From contig NZ_NIJM01000031.1 of the NCBI RefSeq assembly GCF_002836945.1, positions 1-47,610 on the forward strand: a stretch of 47,610 nt of DNA. The letters run 5' to 3'. The position numbers were made by a program, and so were the translations under genes. The notes under the pieces were generated by a model, which was given only the letters and a program-made list of their open reading frames with translations, did not search any database and had not been told where the DNA came from. This document shows positions 43,701 to 47,610 of the stretch, piece by piece (the first letter of the stretch is position 1; each line of letters begins with the position of its first letter). The DNA is from Shewanella chilikensis (GTDB lineage Bacteria; Pseudomonadota; Gammaproteobacteria; Enterobacterales; Shewanellaceae).

Positions 43701-43953
43701 ATTTGAACAGGCGGTCATTCACTCGGGCGCCGTGCGGGCCAAACCTATTATGCTCACCGCCCTCGCGGCCATGATAGGCGCCATGTTTATTCTGGATGAC
43801 CCGATCTTCAACGGTCTGGCCATCAGCCTTATCTTCGGGATCCTGATCTCCACCCTGCTAACGCTGGTGGTGATCCCGGTACTTTACTATGCCCTGATGC
43901 GCAAGCGCATCGACTCAGTGATCAACCAGGCCCAGGCGGCCAAAGGAGCTTAA
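40708..43953 (+). CDS. RND family efflux permease (AcrB-like)
   Basis: The 1081-residue permease has the RND layout of twelve helices and two large periplasmic loops. It starts with a cytoplasmic tail and TM1 (ALLGLLLGMFAIMVTP), then the porter loop (VFIPFPGATPTEVEQLVTLPAEE). The TM4 proton relay Asp430-Asp431 is intact in GILVDDAIVVVENIH. TM10-12 contain MIGMIALAGIIVRNSILLVDFIN, typical of the family. It is closest in style to RND pumps outside the AcrB drug-pump core; substrate unknown. It is co-transcribed with the adaptor and two small genes (DUF2892 and rhodanese), which suggests a sulfur-linked role by context only. Confidence 0.94.
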   Translation: MANHSENNTGISGRIAASFQLSAITPLLALLGLLLGMFAIMVTPKEEEPQIDVTFADVFIPFPGATPTEVEQLVTLPAEEVISQIKGIDTLYSFSQPDGAMIIVIFEVGVPRNEAIVKLYNQIYSNLDKLPRAAGVGDPLIKPMGIDDVPIVSLTLWSEDPNVSAQQLTHVAHGLETELKRIPGTRDVESMGSHELVLNVRINPAKMSFYGVSFDAINRALGANNAVSMPVSLVQDNQEIKVQTGQFLRSLEDVQQLVVAVHNDSQGKAAPVFLSDIADISLKADVPLYGAWHQNGHSAEAEAKGVFPAVTIAIGKQPGENAVDVADAILAKVEKSRNLLIPDNVNVTVSRNYGVTAADKSNTLIFKLIFATAAVVILVVFTMGMREALVVGVAIVITLAITLFASWAWGFTLNRVSLFALIFSIGILVDDAIVVVENIHRHMAMGKRSLSDLIPAAVDEVGGPTILATFTVIAALLPMAFVSGLMGPYMSPIPINASMGMLISLAVAFVVTPWLSHKLLRHKGGEGHSDNASPVMLRLFTRLIKPFLESRKARVGMAAGVFVLIGMAVALPVGQLVVLKMLPFDNKSEFQVMVDMPEGTPVEQTEKVLKALSDYLVTVPEVQHLQLYAGTHAPINFNGLVRHYFVRNSQELGDIQVNLSDKQHRDRDSHSIALAVRGPLQQIARGFNANVKVVEVPPGPPVWSPIVAEVYGPSQDIRQQAARELQSLFQATEDVVDIDIFLPAAQQKWQVLIDRSKASLLGVPYANIVDLVATAVGGKDINVLHKPMQKRPVPIRLELPEADKLDLTSVLNLRLDSLHGGTVPVAELVTIRKGQIDAPIIHKNMIPMIMVIADMAGPLDSPLYGMFEMAADIDSEGGLGFNQHYFSQPDGLDAISVLWDGEWKITYETFRDMGLAYGVGMIAIYLLVVAHFRSYLVPLIIMAPIPLTIIGVMPGHALLGAQFTATSMIGMIALAGIIVRNSILLVDFINQETAAGVPFEQAVIHSGAVRAKPIMLTALAAMIGAMFILDDPIFNGLAISLIFGILISTLLTLVVIPVLYYALMRKRIDSVINQAQAAKGA

Positions 43954-43954
43954 A

Positions 43955-44173
43955 ATGTCTGTAGAACGTGCCACTATGGCCTTTGCCGGATTTATGGTGA
44001 TGTTGTCATTACTGTTAACCGCCACTGTCCATCACAATTTTGTATGGCTAACTCTGTTTGTTGGCGCTAACCTATTCCAAAGTGCTTTTACCGGCTTTTG
44101 TCCTGCCAGCATGCTGATGCGTAAATTCGGTATGAAAACGGAGGCTGAACAAGCCAAGGCCAATACCCACTGA
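43955..44173 (+). CDS. DUF2892 family small inner membrane protein
   Basis: The 72-residue protein has two membrane segments (AFAGFMVMLSLLLTATVHH and NFVWLTLFVGANLFQSAF) and the DUF2892 signature TGFCPASMLMRKFGM. The same module is fused to a rhodanese domain in E. coli YgaP; here it is a separate gene directly before a rhodanese gene. It starts one base after the RND stop, with its SD AAAGGAG inside the RND gene end, so translation is probably coupled. Function is unknown. Confidence 0.88.
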   Translation: MSVERATMAFAGFMVMLSLLLTATVHHNFVWLTLFVGANLFQSAFTGFCPASMLMRKFGMKTEAEQAKANTH

Positions 44174-44186
44174 TTAAGGAATGTAA

Positions 44187-44570
44187 GTGAAGATAATAAC
44201 CCGTACCCAGCGCCAATTCTTGTGGCTAACGACTCTGCTTTTTGGTGTATTGCTGAGCCTCAGCGTTCGTGCCGAGCAGATGGTTCCCGAAGTTGCGCTG
44301 ACCAAGGTCGCCCAGGGCGCCATGCTGGTGGATGTCAGAACCCCGGAGGAATACGCCGAGGGACATCTGCCAGAGGCGGTTAATATCCCCTTTGAGCAGA
44401 TAGCCGAAACCTTTGCCAAACAGGGCATTGCCAAGGACACCCCGGTAGTTGTCTACTGCCGTAGCGGGCGCCGCTCAGGTATCGCCAAAGAGTCGCTGGA
44501 TAAAGCCGGCTATCAGGAAGTCTATAATGGTGGCGGCTATGATAGCCTCAAGGCCAGCGCCGGTAACTAG
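44187..44570 (+). CDS. Exported rhodanese-like sulfurtransferase
   Basis: Rhodaneses move sulfane sulfur through a Cys persulfide. The 127-residue protein starts at a GTG with AAGGA 6 bases upstream and has a signal peptide (LWLTTLLFGVLLSLSVRA), so it acts in the periplasm. The rhodanese domain has DVRTPEEYAEGHLPEAVNIP and the active loop YCRSGRRSG with the catalytic Cys at about residue 91. It is the last gene of the RND operon, 13 bases after the DUF2892 gene, and a terminator follows. Confidence 0.92.
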   Translation: MKIITRTQRQFLWLTTLLFGVLLSLSVRAEQMVPEVALTKVAQGAMLVDVRTPEEYAEGHLPEAVNIPFEQIAETFAKQGIAKDTPVVVYCRSGRRSGIAKESLDKAGYQEVYNGGGYDSLKASAGN

Positions 44571-44612
44571 CTGACCAGATAGCCATTAAGTACTGCGCCT
44601 CTCATGCAACAG

Positions 44613-44632
44613 GGCCCACTCAAGTGGGCCTT
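44613..44632 (+). terminator. Intrinsic terminator of the RND-rhodanese operon
   Basis: Stem GGCCCAC/GTGGGCC with a 4-base loop, followed by TTCTC; the T tract is short. It lies about 42 bases after the rhodanese stop. Confidence 0.75.
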
Positions 44633-45041
44633 CTCATGAAACGATTAACACAAATAATCAACAATCCCCAAGATAAAATGCAAGTGTCAAAAATGCACTT
44701 TTAGTCAAAAAGTCGCCTTTACCCTATACTAAAGTCTTCTTTTCGCAACTATTGTTCTTAAAAGTAATTGCTTATATCAAATTAAAATAACAGGCTTCAT
44801 TAACTTTATAAATCAATTAATTGCACCTTAATTACATATCAGATTTCAATCCATCCTCACATCGACTCTTATTCAAGCCCGGCAAAATTTCATGCAATCG
44901 GCAGTGATGCACTTGGTAACATAAAACGCTTGATTGAATTTATATTCACAAAAAGCAAAATACAACCAAGCTGAAATAGAACGCCATTCCGTTGACATTT
45001 GTTTTACATGAATTTTTCGTGACGGTAGATTGCAAAAGGGT

Positions 45042-45063
45042 CATTTCAGTGAATGCTGAAATG
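45042..45063 (+). promoter_or_regulatory. Leader hairpin upstream of the S8 protease start
   Basis: Perfect 8-base arms CATTTCAG and CTGAAATG with a 6-base loop lie 42 bases before the ATG. No T tract follows, so it is a leader stem or operator rather than a terminator. Confidence 0.5.
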
Positions 45064-45105
45064 TCCGAGGACAATAAACCAAGATCTGATACACGGAAGA
45101 CAAGT

Positions 45106-47478
45106 ATGAAAAAAATAACAAATAAACAGTTGGCCCTGAGTCTGTCCATGCTGGCCCTGGCAGTCTCTGCCGGTGTTCATGGCGCACCTTTCAAACCTCA
45201 AGCCAATGATCTGTCACAGCAGTCGCCCCTGCCCAAGCGCTATATCGTTAAGTTCAAGGACAACAACGGCCTGCAAACCATGAGTGGTCAAAGCGAACTG
45301 AATCAGGTATTCGGCCAGCACAGAGCGCTTAACGGCGTTAAGGCTCGCGAAATGAAGCGCATTGGTCGCAGCCACAGCTACAGCGTCAAGTTGGATAACC
45401 CAGGACTCAAGGCGTTGCGTGCCCGCACCGATGTGGAATATATCGAAGAAGATATGCCCCGCCGCTTGTTGAGTGAAACCACGCCCTGGGGGCAAACCTA
45501 TGTCGGCGCGACTCAGTTGGCCGATAACCTCAGCGGTAATCGCACCATATGTATCATAGACTCAGGCTATGATCGTGCTCACCAGGATCTCAGTGGCAAC
45601 AATGTCACAGGTACCAACAACTCGGGCACCGGAAACTGGTTCGAGCCGGGCAATAACAATGCCCACGGAACTCACGTTGCCGGCACCATAGCCGCCATCG
45701 CCAACAATGAAGGCGTGGTTGGAGTGATGCCGAATCAGAACGCCAATATCCATGTGATCAAGGTATTCAACGAGTCAGGTTGGGGTTACTCCTCTTCACT
45801 GGTATCCGCCGTGGATACCTGCGTCGACAATGGCGCCAATGTGGTCACCATGAGCCTGGGTGGCTCAGGATCCAGCACCACTGAGCGCAATGCCATGACC
45901 AACCACTTTAACAATGGCGTGCTCTTGATTGCCGCGGCCGGTAACGATGGCAACAACACCCACAGCTACCCGGCTTCCTATGATGCGGTAATGTCGGTGG
46001 CCTCGGTCGACAGCAACAAAGACCATTCGGCCTTCTCCCAGTACACCAATCAGGTCGAAATCTCCGGCCCGGGTGAAGCAATCCTCTCAACCGTGACTCG
46101 CGGCGAAGGACGTCTGGCTGATATTGTCATTGCCGGTCAGTCGCTGTTTGCCGAAGGGGTGGTGCCTCACAACCGCTTTGTACCATCGGGCAGCAACTAT
46201 GTGCCCTCACCCATCAGCGCCAGTGCCAGCGGCGAACTGGCCGAGTGTGACACCAGCGCTGGCAGCTACAACTGCGGCAATATGACGGGCAAAGTCTGTT
46301 TGGTGCAACGTCTGGAAAACCAAGGTGCCGGTTATCCCGAGATCAATGCGGTTCGCGCCTGTAACAACGCCGGTGCTGCAGCGACTATTGTCTACTCCAA
46401 CAGCACTCTGCCCGGATTGCAAAACCCCTTCCTGGTTGACTCAAACACTGAATTGACCAAGGCTTCTGTGTCTGTAGACCGTGAAACCGGTCTGGCGCTA
46501 CGTAACCAAATCGGTCAGCAGGCCAGCGTATCCAACACCACCGGCGAAGACTATGAGTACTACAACGGTACTTCCATGGCGACGCCACACGTATCCGGCG
46601 TCGCAACTCTGGTATGGAGCTATCACACTGAGTGTAGTGCCGCCCAGGTGCGTCAGGCGCTGAAAGCCACCGCCGAAGATCTGGATGTCCCCGGTCGTGA
46701 CGATCGCACCGGCTATGGTTTGGTCAATGCCGTGGCTGCCAAGGAATATCTGGATGCCTCCTGTAATGGCCCGAGCGATCCCGGCACGCCAAGCGATGGT
46801 CAGTTGGAAAATGGAGTGGCGGTCAACAACCTAAGCGGTGCCAAAGACGATGAACTGCACTTCTTCCTCGATGTGCCAGCCGGCGCTTCCAACCTGAGCT
46901 TCAACCTGAGTGGCGGCACAGGTGATGCCGACCTTTACATGCAGTACGGCGCGGCTCCAACCACCAGCAGCTTTGATTGTCGCCCCTGGAAAGGCGGCAA
47001 CACTGAAAGCTGTTCGGTCAACAGTCCTCAAGCCGGTACTTACTATGTGATGGTTCGCGGTTACAGCAGCTTCAGCGGTGCCAGCCTGGTGGCTAGCTAC
47101 ACAGGCTCAAGCAGCACCAATCCAGGTGGCGGCGCAGCGAGCTACACCAATGGTGATAATGCCAATATTCCCGACAACAACAGCACAGGTATTACCAGCC
47201 CCATCAGTGTCAGCCGCAGCGGTGATTCGGGTGTGGTCACTGTAGATGTCAGCATAGTGCACCCTTACATTGGCGATCTGCAGGTTGAACTGCACAGCCC
47301 CAATGGCCAGATTGCCGTGCTGCACGACAACACAGGCAAAGGCACCGACAATATCATCCAGAGCTATTCGGTCGATATGACAGGTGTCGAGTCCAGTGGT
47401 ACCTGGCTGCTCAAGGCCGTCGACTCGGGTCGCCGTGACCTAGGCTACATCGACAACTGGTCACTGCACTTTAAATAA
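45106..47478 (+). CDS. Secreted multidomain S8 subtilisin-like serine protease
   Basis: From the ATG at 45106 (GGAAGA upstream) the precursor has 790 residues; earlier in-frame starts would put 38 residues before the signal peptide. Order: signal peptide (to about 26, VHGAP), inhibitor I9 propeptide (KRYIVKFKDNNG to VEYIEEDMP, about 44-118), S8 catalytic domain with Asp152 (IIDSGYD), His187 (NAHGTHVAGTIAA) and Ser490 (NGTSMATPHVSG), a PA-like insert (GKVCLVQRLENQ, NNAGAAATIVYSN), a PPC domain (about 580-660) and a C-terminal P/proprotein convertase domain (NIPDNNSTGITSPI to GYIDNWSLHF). The P and PPC domains usually help folding and secretion by the type II system. It is a probable AprE-type nutrient protease. 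A strong terminator follows. Confidence 0.94.
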   Translation: MKKITNKQLALSLSMLALAVSAGVHGAPFKPQANDLSQQSPLPKRYIVKFKDNNGLQTMSGQSELNQVFGQHRALNGVKAREMKRIGRSHSYSVKLDNPGLKALRARTDVEYIEEDMPRRLLSETTPWGQTYVGATQLADNLSGNRTICIIDSGYDRAHQDLSGNNVTGTNNSGTGNWFEPGNNNAHGTHVAGTIAAIANNEGVVGVMPNQNANIHVIKVFNESGWGYSSSLVSAVDTCVDNGANVVTMSLGGSGSSTTERNAMTNHFNNGVLLIAAAGNDGNNTHSYPASYDAVMSVASVDSNKDHSAFSQYTNQVEISGPGEAILSTVTRGEGRLADIVIAGQSLFAEGVVPHNRFVPSGSNYVPSPISASASGELAECDTSAGSYNCGNMTGKVCLVQRLENQGAGYPEINAVRACNNAGAAATIVYSNSTLPGLQNPFLVDSNTELTKASVSVDRETGLALRNQIGQQASVSNTTGEDYEYYNGTSMATPHVSGVATLVWSYHTECSAAQVRQALKATAEDLDVPGRDDRTGYGLVNAVAAKEYLDASCNGPSDPGTPSDGQLENGVAVNNLSGAKDDELHFFLDVPAGASNLSFNLSGGTGDADLYMQYGAAPTTSSFDCRPWKGGNTESCSVNSPQAGTYYVMVRGYSSFSGASLVASYTGSSSTNPGGGAASYTNGDNANIPDNNSTGITSPISVSRSGDSGVVTVDVSIVHPYIGDLQVELHSPNGQIAVLHDNTGKGTDNIIQSYSVDMTGVESSGTWLLKAVDSGRRDLGYIDNWSLHFK

Positions 47479-47505
47479 TCTCTCTTTCAAGGGGCCGCTA
47501 CGGCT

Positions 47506-47537
47506 AATGCCGTTCACTTAGTGTGAACGGCATTTTT
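47506..47537 (+). terminator. Intrinsic terminator of the S8 protease gene
   Basis: A perfect 12-bp stem AATGCCGTTCAC/GTGAACGGCATT with a 5-base loop, followed by five T residues counting the end of the stem. It lies 27 bases after the stop. Nothing is recognised in 47540-47610. Confidence 0.92.
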
Positions 47538-47610
47538 CTTAGGCTTAATGGGATACTTGTTTTTACTCATTTTTAACGCACGTGGATAGGCTCTATCCCG
47601 TTTCCCATCA

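Larger units (their letters stand above)
44571..45105 (+). other. Long AT-rich leader upstream of the S8 protease gene
   Basis: After the operon terminator there are about 470 AT-rich bases with no supported gene. TTGACA at 44992-44997 has no good -10 at normal spacing. A hairpin at 45042-45063 lies in the presumed 5' leader. Confidence 0.55.

Noticed and set aside
1..47610. Search for tRNA, rRNA, CRISPR arrays, intact IS or prophage genes
   Set aside because: None seen: no cloverleaf-like tRNA ends, no regularly spaced repeats, and no transposase, integrase or phage proteins among the supported genes.

Overview
The window looks like an ordinary chromosomal stretch of a Shewanella-like marine gammaproteobacterium. 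The grounds are the backbone order dedD-cvpA-purF, folC, truA, fimV, asd, pdxB, fabB, mnmC, together with FadL, an AprE-like secreted subtilase, SlyD, CheV and PutP. The genus call is from memory of gene order and protein style; no database search was run. There are 38 supported protein genes, no rRNA or tRNA genes, no CRISPR array and no intact transposase gene.

Region by region. (1) 1-5.6 kb: an M3 lipoprotein peptidase diverges from a CpdB-type lipoprotein nucleotidase that has a Pho-box-like promoter, followed by a DUF938 methyltransferase. (2) 5.7-18.6 kb, mostly minus strand: a methyltransferase, then purF, cvpA, dedD, folC, truA, a very acidic repeat-rich fimV, asd, pdxB and fabB. These cover purine, folate, tRNA, pole/pilus, lysine-threonine-methionine, pyridoxal phosphate and fatty acid functions. 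accD, usually between truA and folC in relatives, is absent. (3) 18.7-29 kb: mnmC with a decayed methyltransferase half, a 2-Cys peroxiredoxin, a Na+/H+ antiporter-family carrier, ibpA with a sigma-32-like promoter and a ROSE-like RNA thermometer, ushA, a carboxylesterase, a glutathionyl-hydroquinone reductase and slyD. (4) 29-35 kb: a BrxR/CapW-like WYL regulator, an MltB-family transglycosylase, small hypotheticals, cheV, a methyltransferase and an LRAT/NlpC-like membrane protein. (5) 35.4-47.6 kb, all plus strand: putP, fadL behind several candidate operators, a SIMPL protein, a four-gene RND efflux/DUF2892/rhodanese operon and a large secreted S8 protease.

Themes. Extracellular nutrient scavenging is strong: two lipoprotein nucleotidases, a secreted protease, FadL and PutP. 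Gene ends are well marked by intrinsic terminators, many of them bidirectional. I see no large novel multigene system. The items most worth following are the decayed MnmC methyltransferase domain, IS5-like terminal repeats sitting exactly on stop codons, the ibpA thermometer, the stacked palindromes upstream of fadL, the Pho-type promoter of cpdB, a Cys-rich small ORF upstream of the peroxiredoxin, and the efflux-rhodanese operon.
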